A stretch of DNA of 64,000 nt. Source: Streptomyces mangrovisoli. Its GTDB lineage: Bacteria; Actinomycetota; Actinomycetes; Streptomycetales; Streptomycetaceae. The stretch covers positions 1 through 64,000 of the forward strand of contig NZ_LAVA02000005.1 of NCBI RefSeq assembly GCF_000974985.2. Reading direction: 5' to 3'. The translations under genes were made by a program, and so were the position numbers. Numbering within the stretch: the first letter of the stretch is position 1; each line of letters opens with the position of its first letter. Below, one piece after another: positions 7,480 through 15,677 of this stretch. The notes beneath the pieces were generated by a model that saw only the letters and a program-made list of their open reading frames with translations, searched no databases and was not told the DNA's origin.

Positions 7480-10074
7480 ATGGCAACGACCACACCAGCA
7501 GGTGTGCGGGCCCACGCGAAGCACGGGGGAGGCGCAGGCCAGGCCCCGATGTCCCATCGGCAGATCATGGAGGCGCTCTCCGGTCTGCTGCTCGGCCTGT
7601 TCGCCGCGATCCTCTCGTCGACGATCGTCACCAACGCCCTGCCGACCATCATCGGCGACCTCGGCGGCGGCCAGTCCGCCTACACCTGGGTCGTCGCGGC
7701 CGCCCTGCTGGCGATGACCGCCTCGGTCCCGCTGTGGGGCAAGATGGCGGACCTGGTCAGCAAGAAGACCCTGGTCCAGACGTCCCTCGGGATCTACATC
7801 GTCGGCTCGATCGTCGCCGGTCTCTCGCAGAACCCGGCGATGCTGATCAGCGCCCGTGTCATCCAGGGCCTCGGCGCCGGCGGTCTGTCCGCCCTGGTGC
7901 AGGTCATCCTGGCCGCGATGATCTCCCCCCGGGAGCGCGGCCGGTACTCCGGCTACACCGGCGCCACGTTCGCGGTCGCGACCGTGGGCGGCCCGCTGCT
8001 CGGCGGCGTGATCACCGACACCTCGTGGCTCGGCTGGCGCTACTGCCTGTTCGTCGGCATCCCCTTCGCGCTGATAGCGCTCGTGCTGCTGCAGAAGACG
8101 CTGCACCTGCCCGTCGTCAAGCGCCAGGTCAAGGTCGACTGGCTGGGCGCCTTCTTCATCACCGCCGCGGCCTGCCTGCTGCTGCTCTGGGTGACCTTCG
8201 CCGACGACAAGTACGACTGGGTCTCCTGGCAGTCCGGCGTGATGGTCGGCGGCACGATCGTGCTGACGCTGCTGTTCCTGCTCACGGAGACGAAGGCCAG
8301 CGAGCCGATCATCCCGCTGCGCCTGTTCCGCAACCGCACCATCTCGCTCGCGTCGCTCGCCTCGATGTTCGTCGGCGTCGGCATGTACGCGGGCACCGTG
8401 TTCTTCTCGCAGTACTTCCAGCTGGCCCGCGACAAGTCCCCGACGATGTCCGGCGTCATGACCATCCCGATGATCGGCGGCCTGTTCCTGTCGTCGATGG
8501 TCTCCGGCCAGGTCATCACCCGCACCGGCCGCTGGAAGGCCTGGCTGGTCGCCGGCGGCGCCTCGCTCACCGCGGGCCTCGCCCTGCTCGGCGGGATGCG
8601 CTACGACACCCCGTACTGGGAGCTGTCGATCTACATGGCGCTGCTGGGCATCGGCGTCGGCATGATGATGCAGAACCTGGTGCTCTCCACGCAGAACCAG
8701 GTCGCCCCGCGCGACCTCGGCGTGGCCTCCTCCGTCGTCAGCTTCTTCCGCTCCCTGGGCGGCGCGGTCGGCGTCGGCGTGCTCGGCTCGGTGATGTCCA
8801 CCCGGATCACCCACTACGCCAAGGACACCATCACCGCCCTGGACCCGCAGAGCCAGGCGGCCGCGGCCAAGGCGGTCGGCGGCAGCGCGCTGCCCGACAT
8901 GGACGCCCTGCCCGGCCCGATCCGCACCTGGCTGGAGGGCGCCTACGGCCACGGCATCGGAGACGTCTTCCTCTTCAGCGCGCCGGCCGCGTTCATCGCC
9001 TTCCTGGTCGTGATCTTCATCAAGGAGGTCCCGCTGCGGACCACCGGCGCCCTCGCGCAGGCCGCCGAGCAGGAGGGCCTCGCCGTCGCGGACGCCGCGG
9101 CCGTCGCCGGGGCCCCGGTCCCGGTGGAGCCGGTCTCCGACGCCGATGTGGAGGGCGCCCCGACCGGGTCGGCCGCCCCGGTCCCCGACCCGGTCCCCGC
9201 CGCGGCGTTCGCCGGGGCACCGGCCGCCCACGCCCCGGCCACCGAGGGCACGGCCCGGCTCGCCGCCGTCGCCGCACCGGCCGCCGCCTCGGCGACCGTC
9301 ACCGCCCACGGCGCGGGCGTCCCGGTCCGCGGCCAGGTCCGCGGCGCCGAGAGCGCGCCCGTCGCGCAGGCCGCGGTCACCCTGATCTCGCTGACCGGCA
9401 GCCAGCTCGGCCGCTCGGTCGCGCGGGCCGACGGCTCCTACGCGGTGAGCGCGCCGGGCGCGGGCAGCTACGTCCTGATCGCCTCCGCCGACGGCTACCA
9501 GCCGCAGGCCTCCACGATCGTGGTGAACGGCGAACCCGTCGACTACGACATCCTGCTCAGCGGCACCAGCGGCCTCGGCGGCACGGTGCGCGCCACCGAG
9601 AGCGGGCAGCCGGTCAAGGACGCGATGGTGATCGTCACCGACGTGCGCGGCGATCTGCTGGCCACCGGCACCACCGGCGAACAGGGCGAGTTCGCCTTCG
9701 CCGAGCTGGTGCCCGGCACCGTGACCCTCGCGGTGAACGCGGCCGGCTTCCGGCCCCGGGCGCTGCCGGTCGAGGTGGGCGGCACCGGCGTCACCCGGAT
9801 CGAGGTCGACCTCGACTCCGGCGCCCGGCTCCTGGGTGTCGTACGGGCCCCGCACGGCCCGCTGGCCGACGCCCGGGTCACCCTGGTCGACGCGGCGGGC
9901 AACGTGGTCGCCACCGCCACCACCGGCGCGGACGGCGCGTACGCCTTCGGCGATCTGGACGGCGGCGAGTACACCGTCATCGCGACGGGCTACCCGCCGG
10001 CCGCGACCGCGCTGACGGTCACCGGCCAGGGTGTCGACGGACACGACATCGAACTGGCCCACCCGGACGAGTAG
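7480..10074 (+). CDS. DHA2-type MFS drug exporter with C-terminal CarboxypepD_reg-like repeats
   Basis: An 864-residue protein. Residues about 30-530 are a 14-helix proton-antiport exporter of the EmrB/QacA kind, with GKMADLVSKK in the loop after helix 2, RVIQGLGAGG (motif B) and TVGGPLLGG (antiporter motif C). After an Ala/Val/Pro linker (about 527-610) come three repeats of about 80 residues (about 612-690, 692-775, 778-855), each with the pattern DG-Y-G-YTV typical of CarboxypepD_reg/SdrD-like beta domains. Fourteen helices would put both ends in the cytoplasm, an odd place for such domains. The same repeat begins the YceI protein downstream. The exporter part is secure; the job of the tail is unknown. 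Confidence 0.92.
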   Translation: MATTTPAGVRAHAKHGGGAGQAPMSHRQIMEALSGLLLGLFAAILSSTIVTNALPTIIGDLGGGQSAYTWVVAAALLAMTASVPLWGKMADLVSKKTLVQTSLGIYIVGSIVAGLSQNPAMLISARVIQGLGAGGLSALVQVILAAMISPRERGRYSGYTGATFAVATVGGPLLGGVITDTSWLGWRYCLFVGIPFALIALVLLQKTLHLPVVKRQVKVDWLGAFFITAAACLLLLWVTFADDKYDWVSWQSGVMVGGTIVLTLLFLLTETKASEPIIPLRLFRNRTISLASLASMFVGVGMYAGTVFFSQYFQLARDKSPTMSGVMTIPMIGGLFLSSMVSGQVITRTGRWKAWLVAGGASLTAGLALLGGMRYDTPYWELSIYMALLGIGVGMMMQNLVLSTQNQVAPRDLGVASSVVSFFRSLGGAVGVGVLGSVMSTRITHYAKDTITALDPQSQAAAAKAVGGSALPDMDALPGPIRTWLEGAYGHGIGDVFLFSAPAAFIAFLVVIFIKEVPLRTTGALAQAAEQEGLAVADAAAVAGAPVPVEPVSDADVEGAPTGSAAPVPDPVPAAAFAGAPAAHAPATEGTARLAAVAAPAAASATVTAHGAGVPVRGQVRGAESAPVAQAAVTLISLTGSQLGRSVARADGSYAVSAPGAGSYVLIASADGYQPQASTIVVNGEPVDYDILLSGTSGLGGTVRATESGQPVKDAMVIVTDVRGDLLATGTTGEQGEFAFAELVPGTVTLAVNAAGFRPRALPVEVGGTGVTRIEVDLDSGARLLGVVRAPHGPLADARVTLVDAAGNVVATATTGADGAYAFGDLDGGEYTVIATGYPPAATALTVTGQGVDGHDIELAHPDE

Positions 10075-10081
10075 TCCGGCC

Positions 10082-10114
10082 CCGGCCCGTGGCGCGCCCC
10101 GCGCCACGGGCCGG
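10082..10114 (+). terminator. Terminator after the marR-exporter operon
   Basis: A 14-bp perfect stem, CCGGCCCGTGGCGC with GCGCCACGGGCCGG, around loop GCCCC begins 8 bases after the exporter stop codon. Confidence 0.75.
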
Positions 10115-10178
10115 TTCCCTTACAGGCACGTACCGGCATTCGCCGGCAATCGCAGCGCTTTCTCCAGGAGTTGACGGG

Positions 10179-11000
10179 ATGGGACTGACCGCGAAGATCC
10201 GTACGCGGGACGGCTGGGCCGTGTCGCACGCGGTCGTCACGGTGACCGACATGACGGGCGCGCAGGTGCTGCGCGCCGAGGCGGACCCCGAGGGGGCGGT
10301 GCGCGATGCCACCGCTCTCGCGCCGGGCCCGTACACGGTGATCGTCACGGCCGTCGGCTACGCCCCCGCCGCCGCGACCGCGCTGGTCACCGCGAGCGGC
10401 CGGGCCGAGGTCGGCACGGTGACGCTGACCCGGCAGGGCGGCACCGAACTGCCCCCGCCCGGCCCGTGGACGATCGACCCGGCGCACTCCGCGGTCGCCG
10501 CCGTCGCCCAGCACCTGGGGATCTCCAGCGTGCGGGGCCGGTTCACCGCGTTCACGGGCGCGATCGAGATCGCCCCGGACGACGTCGCCAAGTCCCGCGT
10601 GGAGGCGGTGATCGAGGCCGCGTCCATCGACACCGGCAACCACACCCGGGACGAGCACCTGCGCTCCGCCGACTTCCTCGACGTGGCGAACCACCCGGAG
10701 ATCACCTACCGGAGCACCGGCCTGACCGCGGCGGGCCCGGACCGCTGGACGGTCCACGGCGACCTCTCGATGCGCGGTGTCGTACGGCCCGTCGACCTCG
10801 ACCTCGCCTACCTCGGCACCGGCGCCGACCCCTGGGGCGGCACCCGGGCGGCGTTCCGCGCCACGGCCGAGCTGCGCCGCGAGGACTTCGCGATGAACTA
10901 CAACCAGGTCCTCCAGGCGGGCATCGCCGCCATCGGCACCACGCTGCGGATCGAGCTGGACGTCCAGGCGGTCCAGGGCGAGTCCCTGCCGGCCGTCTGA
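10179..11000 (+). CDS. YceI-family protein with N-terminal CarboxypepD_reg-like domain
   Basis: A 273-residue protein. Residues 1-90 repeat the beta-domain found three times in the exporter upstream (TAKIRTRDGWAVSHAVVTVTD and GPYTVIVTAVGYAPA). Residues about 97-270 are a YceI lipocalin-like barrel: WTIDPAHSAVAAVAQHLGIS, VEAVIEAASIDTGNHTRDEH, RSADFLDVANHPEITYRS and the closing LRREDFAMNYNQ. YceI proteins bind isoprenoid or other amphiphilic lipids. No signal peptide is visible, so it is probably cytoplasmic. AGGAG lies 9 bases before ATG. The shared domain suggests the exporter and this protein act together. Confidence 0.9.
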   Translation: MGLTAKIRTRDGWAVSHAVVTVTDMTGAQVLRAEADPEGAVRDATALAPGPYTVIVTAVGYAPAAATALVTASGRAEVGTVTLTRQGGTELPPPGPWTIDPAHSAVAAVAQHLGISSVRGRFTAFTGAIEIAPDDVAKSRVEAVIEAASIDTGNHTRDEHLRSADFLDVANHPEITYRSTGLTAAGPDRWTVHGDLSMRGVVRPVDLDLAYLGTGADPWGGTRAAFRATAELRREDFAMNYNQVLQAGIAAIGTTLRIELDVQAVQGESLPAV

Positions 11001-11048
11001 CGACCGCGGCGACCTGGCCCCGGCGGTCGTACGTCCTTCATCAGGACG

Positions 11049-11735
11049 TCAGTTGTCCGTCGACGCGACGATCCGCCGGGCCAGGTCGCGGAGCTTGACG
11101 TTCTCCCGCTGCGAGGCGCGCACCAGGCTCTCGAACGCGGCGACCGCGTCGATGTCCAGCCGCTCCATGAGGATGCCGGTGGCCTGCCCGATCAGATCGC
11201 GGGTGTGCATGGCCTCGGTGAGCTGCTCCCGCACGGTGACGGAGTTCAGCGCGAGGCCGACATGCGCCGTGAGCAGCCGCCCGACCCGGGTGGCGGACTC
11301 GTCGAAGGCGTACGGGTCCCGGGAGTACGCGGTCAGGACGGTGAGCCTGCGCTTGTCCGCGCGCAGCCTGAGCGAGAGCACCGAGCGCACCCCGACGCCG
11401 GCCAGCGGTCCCTCGCCGAGACCGTTGTCACCGGCCGCCACGCGCACCACCGGCGAGGCCCACAGCCGCTCCCGGTGCGGGAGTTCGGGGCTCGCGGCGT
11501 CTCGCACCAGGTCGTCGCTCCAGGCGAGAGTCCGCAGGCCCTCACCGCGGTCGATCTCCGACACACCGGCGTGGTCCGCGCCGGGCAGCAGGTCCACCGT
11601 CAGCCGGACGGCCGTGCGCAGCGTGTCCTGCGGAGTGGTCGTCCCGTGCAGTTGCCGAGCAGCATCGGTGAGTGCCTCGGCCAGCTCAAGACCGGCCGAC
11701 AGGCGCGTCATATCGGAAAATTCAGACGAAGCCAC
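11049..11735 (-). CDS. GAF and ANTAR domain protein
   Basis: A 228-residue regulator. Residues about 10-150 are a GAF sensor domain (GADHAGVSEIDRGEGLRTLA), and about 160-225 an ANTAR RNA-binding domain (REQLTEAMHTRDLIGQATGI then LVRASQRENVKLRDLARRIV). ANTAR proteins bind paired hexaloop RNA hairpins and prevent transcription termination. I chose GTG with GAGAGG 6 bases upstream; an ATG seven codons earlier is possible. It diverges from the PPOX gene. Its RNA targets are not visible here. Confidence 0.9.
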   Translation of the reverse strand: MASSEFSDMTRLSAGLELAEALTDAARQLHGTTTPQDTLRTAVRLTVDLLPGADHAGVSEIDRGEGLRTLAWSDDLVRDAASPELPHRERLWASPVVRVAAGDNGLGEGPLAGVGVRSVLSLRLRADKRRLTVLTAYSRDPYAFDESATRVGRLLTAHVGLALNSVTVREQLTEAMHTRDLIGQATGILMERLDIDAVAAFESLVRASQRENVKLRDLARRIVASTDN

Positions 11736-11871
11736 CACGAACCTCTCGAATGGCATGGCCCTCGGCCATGCTCAGGGAGAGCTCCGCAGCACATTCCCGA
11801 CTGCGAGCACACGACACCTGCACTTTATCTGTTCCGACTCGATCCCGGACATGCCGTCTAGGCTCGGCCCC

Positions 11872-12345
11872 ATGGCACCCACTATCGCGACGAACACCCG
11901 TGTATCGCTGGCCGAACTGCTGGACTTCGTGCGCCCCCGGCACCGCGCGCTCCTGCTCACCCGCCGTGCCGACGGCGGTCCTCAGGGCTCCCCGCTGACC
12001 TGCGGGGTCGACGACTCGGGGCGGATCGTGGTGTCGACGTATCCGGAGCGGGCCAAGACCCGCAACGCCAAGCGCGACGAGCGCGTCGGGCTCATCGTGC
12101 TGAGCGACGAGTGGAACGGCCCGTGGGTGCAGATCGACGGCACGGCGGAGGTGATCGACGCGCCCGACTCCGTCGAGCCGCTCGTGGAGTACTACCGCAA
12201 CATCGCCGGTGAGCACCCGGACTGGGACGAGTACCGGGCAGCGATGCTCAAGCAGGGCAAGTCGATCATCCGGATCACCCCGGAGCGCTGGGGGCCGGTG
12301 GCCACCGGCGGCTTCCCGGCACGGCTGGTGGACGAGGAGGCGTAG
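11872..12345 (+). CDS. PPOX-class (F420-type) flavin/deazaflavin oxidoreductase
   Basis: A 157-residue split-barrel protein of the pyridoxamine-phosphate-oxidase fold, in the group often annotated as PPOX-class F420-dependent. Features include RHRALLLTRRADGGPQGSPL (strands 1-2), the AKTRNAKRDERVGLIVLSDE phosphate-binding stretch and WVQIDGTAEVI. Such enzymes reduce or bind small redox substrates with F420 or flavin; the substrate cannot be inferred. The last 71 bases overlap the convergent tetR gene. Confidence 0.88.
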   Translation: MAPTIATNTRVSLAELLDFVRPRHRALLLTRRADGGPQGSPLTCGVDDSGRIVVSTYPERAKTRNAKRDERVGLIVLSDEWNGPWVQIDGTAEVIDAPDSVEPLVEYYRNIAGEHPDWDEYRAAMLKQGKSIIRITPERWGPVATGGFPARLVDEEA

Positions 12346-13132
12346 GCCGGCCCTCGCGGGCGACCGTCGCCTCGATGCCCGCGACCAGCAGGTCCAGGGC
12401 GACGGCGAAGTCCCGGTCCAGGGGCTCCGCGAGCGAGTCGGCGGCCGCCCGCTCGTCCCGGGCGGCGACCCGGCCCTCGACCGTCCCGTGGCCGTAGACG
12501 AATCCGAAGACGGCCGAGATGGCGCCGGTGATGCCGTGGGCGGGCAGGCCGGTGCGGCCGACGACCTGGCGCACGGCCCGGGAGAAGGCCGTGGAGCGCG
12601 GGCCGATGTCGGGGTAGCGGCCGACGAGCGGGGAGAGCCAGGGATGGCGGACCAGCAGCGCGCGGTACTGCGCGGCGAGCGCGCGCAGTTGGTCCCGCCA
12701 GTCCTCGGCCCCCCGGTCCCCGCCCCGGTCTTCCCGGTCCCCGCCACCCACACCGCCCTCCCCGTCCTCGCCGCCCTCTCTGTCCTCGCCACCCGCTCCG
12801 TCCTCGCCACCCGCTCCGTCCTTGCCTCCCTCTCCGTCCTGCGGTGCGGTCGGCAGGTCCAGTTCGCCGTGGACGGCGTCCAGGGCCAGTTCGAGGAGGT
12901 CGTCCTTGGTGTCGACGTACCAGTAGACGGACATCGCCGTCACGTTCAGCTCGGCGGCGAGGCGGCGCATGGAGAACCGGGCGAGGCCCTCGGCGTCCAG
13001 CAGCCGTACAGTGGCCTCGGTGATCCGTTCCCGGTCGAGCCCGGAGGGCTGCCCGCCGCCGCGGCCGCCGCGCCGCGGCCGGTCCGTGAGCCAGACGCTG
13101 GTCCGCGCGGGCCGCTCGGCCGCCTTCGCCAT
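12275..13132 (-). CDS. TetR-family regulator with an acidic Gly-rich insert
   Basis: A 285-residue repressor. The N-terminal helix-turn-helix (about residues 33-80) reads ITEATVRLLDAEGLARFSMR then AELNVTAMSVYWYVDTKDDL. The C-terminal ligand domain resembles TetR_C (DWRDQLRALAAQYRALLVRH). Between them (about residues 97-142) is an insert of repeated Gly-Gly-Glu-Asp units, which makes the protein some 40 residues longer than usual. Its 3' end overlaps the convergent PPOX gene by 71 bp, and the last 30 or so residues are Pro/Arg-rich, so the true C-terminus may be poorly conserved. Confidence 0.88.
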   Translation of the reverse strand: MAKAAERPARTSVWLTDRPRRGGRGGGQPSGLDRERITEATVRLLDAEGLARFSMRRLAAELNVTAMSVYWYVDTKDDLLELALDAVHGELDLPTAPQDGEGGKDGAGGEDGAGGEDREGGEDGEGGVGGGDREDRGGDRGAEDWRDQLRALAAQYRALLVRHPWLSPLVGRYPDIGPRSTAFSRAVRQVVGRTGLPAHGITGAISAVFGFVYGHGTVEGRVAARDERAAADSLAEPLDRDFAVALDLLVAGIEATVAREGRPTPPRPPAVPGSRRWPPAPSAPG

Positions 13133-13232
13133 GGCTCACCTTCCTCGGCAGTCGCTTCCTCGGTACTCGCGTCGCCGGGGCGAACACCCGGCCGCCGCCT
13201 TCGAGTCTGCCCGTCCGGCGGCGCGGACGCGA

Positions 13233-13262
13233 GAAGGGCGGTGACCGTGGTCACCGCCCTTC
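13233..13262. terminator. Terminator of the glycosyltransferase operon
   Basis: A 12-bp perfect stem, GAAGGGCGGTGA with TCACCGCCCTTC, lies about 30 bases past the stop of the GT39 gene, in front of the tetR promoter. Confidence 0.7.
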
Positions 13263-13292
13263 GCTCCGCTCACCGCTTCCTGCGGCCGGCCG

Positions 13293-15677
13293 TCAGCTGC
13301 CGCTGCTCGTCTGCTGCGTGAGGTCGTAGAAGGTGGCCGAACCGACCGTCACCTTCTTGAAGTTGCTCTCGACCCACGAGGAGATCTGCGAGGCGGTGCC
13401 GTTGCTGCTGCCGCCCATGCCACCGCCCATGCCGCCGCCGGAGATGAAGTAGTGGATCTTTCCGTCGGCCACGTACTTCTTGAACTGCGCCAGCGTCGGG
13501 GACGGGTCGGTGCCGTTGAAGCCGCCGATCGCCATGACCGGGTCACCGGTGGCGAGCTGGTAGCTCGCGGCGTTCTGGGAGCCGATGGACGCGGCGACCC
13601 AGGTGTACGAACCGGCGTCCTTCTCCAGCAGGGTCTTCGCCTCGGAGGAGACGTTCGCGCCGTTCAGCAGGCCGCCGGCGCCACCGCCGCCGCCCATGCC
13701 GCCACCCATGCCGCCGCCCTCGCCGAAGCCGCCGCCGGGGAGGCCGCCCCCGTTCTGGGTGCTGCCGCCGCCGTTCTGCTGGTTCTGGCCCGGCATGTTC
13801 CCACCGGGGAAGCCGCCGTTGCCGTTGCCGTTCCCGTTCCCGTTGCCGCCGAAGCCGCCGCCGCCCGGGAAGCCGTTGCCGTTCTGCGTGTTCCCGCCGC
13901 CGTTCTGCTGGTTCTGGCCCGGCATGTTCCCGCCGAACCCGCCGCGGTTGCCGCCGAAGCCGCCCCGCCCGCCGCCCATGCCGCCGCCGAAGCCCATCGA
14001 GCTCGCGCCCGCCGGACCGGCCGTCGGGATGGAACCGGTGTGCGCGGAGTTCACCGTGCTCAGCGTGTACGCCGTCGGACCGGCCAGCGCCGCGACGATG
14101 CCCACGGCCGCGGCGCCCAGCGCCAGCTGCCGGGTCACGCGGCCCGCGAAGATCAGGCCGAGGGCGCCGGCCAGACCGCCGATGAGGACCAGGAACCGCA
14201 GCCAGGGCAGGTAGTCGGGGGTCCGGTTGAGCAGGACGTAGCCCCACACGGACGCCGCCACGACGGCACCGGCGAGGGTGATCGACGCCCAGTACTCCCG
14301 GCGCCGCTCCCACAGCAGGCCCGCGCCCATGCCGACCACGGCCGCGATGTACGGCGCGAGGGCGACCGTGTAGTACTGGTGGAAGATGCCCGCCATGTAG
14401 CTGAAGACGATCATGGTCATCAGCAGCGCGCCGCCCCAGACCAGGAACGACGCCCGGGTCACCGACGTCCGCCGCATCCTGCGCGTCGCGACCAGGCCGG
14501 CCACGAGCAGGACCAGCGCGGCCGGGATCAGCCACGAGACCTGGCTGCCGACCTCGGAGCCGAACATCCGGTCCCAGCCGGTCGAGCCCCAGCGCCCGCC
14601 GCCCATGCCGCCACCGCCGCCGACGCTGCCGGTCTCGTCGCCGCTGATGCGGCCGAGGCCGTTGTAGCCGAAGGTCAGCTCCAGGAAGCTGTTGTTCTGC
14701 GAGCCGCCGATGTACGGGCGCGACGAGGCCGGCCACAGCTCGACGATCGCGACCCACCAGCCGCCCGCCGCCACCAGCGCCGCCGTGGCCAGGGCCAGTT
14801 GCTTGCAGCGCTGCTTCACGCTCACCGGCGCGACCACCGCGTAGACGATCGCCAGCGGCGGCAGGACCACGAAGGCCTGGAGGGTCTTGGCGAGGAAGGC
14901 GAACCCGATCGCCACGCCCGCGTACACCAGCCACCTGGTACGGCCGTCCTCGACCGCGCGCAGCACGAAGTAGCAGGACAGCGCCATCAGGAGGGCGAGC
15001 ATCGCGTCCGGGTTGTTGAACCGGAACATCAGCGCCGCGACCGGAGTCAGCGCGAGCACGGCGCCCGCGATCAGACCGGCGGCGGGGCTGAACCGGCGGC
15101 GCACGGAGGCGTACACCACCGCGACCGCACCGACGCCCATGAGCACCTCGGGGGTGAGGATCGCCCAGGTGTTCAGGCCGAAGATCCGCACCGACAGCTC
15201 CATCGGCCACAGGAAGGCCGACGGCTTGTCCACGGTGATGGCGTTGCCCGCGTCCAGCGAGCCGAAGAAGAACGCCTTCCACGACTTGCTGCCCGCCTGG
15301 ACGGCCGCCGAGTAGAAGGAGTTGGAGTACCCGTTGACGCCCAGGTTGTACATGTACAGCACGAACGTGGCGACCAGCAGGCCGAGGAAGGCCGGGCGCA
15401 CCCAGCGCGGGTCCTCCGGCCGGCCCCGCCACAGCCGCCGGTGCAGCGGCTGCTTCGGCTCACCAGCGGCGGGCTCGGGCGCGGGGGACTCGGGCGCGGG
15501 GAGAGCCTGCGCGGGCTCCGCGCCGGACGCCGGGGGCGTCGGCGAGGGGTCCAGGGCGAGCGGGGTCGCGGCCCCCTCGATCGCCTTCGGGCCGGTCGGC
15601 GGGGCGGTCTCGGGCGGTCCCCAGACGGAGGGGCTGTCACCCCCCGCGGGGCTCGTCCGGTCGTAGTCCGTGCTCAT
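13293..15677 (-). CDS. GT39 (ArnT/YkcB-like) membrane glycosyltransferase
   Basis: A 794-residue polytopic enzyme that would transfer a sugar from a polyprenyl-phosphate donor to an acceptor outside the membrane. Residues 1-90 are a Pro/Ala-rich cytoplasmic tail. Helices start at about residue 96 (FLGLLVATFVLYMYNLG). The catalytic loop GSLDAGNAITVDKPS (about 139-153) supplies the acidic residue. About a dozen helices follow to about residue 560. The external C-terminus has long Gly/Asn/Gln-rich repeats (MPGQNQQNGGG twice) and a conserved end domain, YTWVAASIGSQNAASYQLATG, as in YkcA/YkcB. Its ATG overlaps the stop of the GT2-GtrA gene (ATGA), so the two are translationally coupled. Confidence 0.9.
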   Translation of the reverse strand: MSTDYDRTSPAGGDSPSVWGPPETAPPTGPKAIEGAATPLALDPSPTPPASGAEPAQALPAPESPAPEPAAGEPKQPLHRRLWRGRPEDPRWVRPAFLGLLVATFVLYMYNLGVNGYSNSFYSAAVQAGSKSWKAFFFGSLDAGNAITVDKPSAFLWPMELSVRIFGLNTWAILTPEVLMGVGAVAVVYASVRRRFSPAAGLIAGAVLALTPVAALMFRFNNPDAMLALLMALSCYFVLRAVEDGRTRWLVYAGVAIGFAFLAKTLQAFVVLPPLAIVYAVVAPVSVKQRCKQLALATAALVAAGGWWVAIVELWPASSRPYIGGSQNNSFLELTFGYNGLGRISGDETGSVGGGGGMGGGRWGSTGWDRMFGSEVGSQVSWLIPAALVLLVAGLVATRRMRRTSVTRASFLVWGGALLMTMIVFSYMAGIFHQYYTVALAPYIAAVVGMGAGLLWERRREYWASITLAGAVVAASVWGYVLLNRTPDYLPWLRFLVLIGGLAGALGLIFAGRVTRQLALGAAAVGIVAALAGPTAYTLSTVNSAHTGSIPTAGPAGASSMGFGGGMGGGRGGFGGNRGGFGGNMPGQNQQNGGGNTQNGNGFPGGGGFGGNGNGNGNGNGGFPGGNMPGQNQQNGGGSTQNGGGLPGGGFGEGGGMGGGMGGGGGAGGLLNGANVSSEAKTLLEKDAGSYTWVAASIGSQNAASYQLATGDPVMAIGGFNGTDPSPTLAQFKKYVADGKIHYFISGGGMGGGMGGSSNGTASQISSWVESNFKKVTVGSATFYDLTQQTSSGS

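Noticed and set aside
6928-10107. Minus-strand frame of 1059 codons opposite the exporter
   Set aside because: It is a shadow of the MFS exporter: composition is Arg/Gly/Asp/Ala with no fold, and the opposite strand has clear homology.
6819-11000. Single plus-strand frame of 1393 codons over MarR, exporter and YceI
   Set aside because: Only its last 273 codons (from 10179) are a recognisable protein; the rest is frame-shifted exporter sequence.
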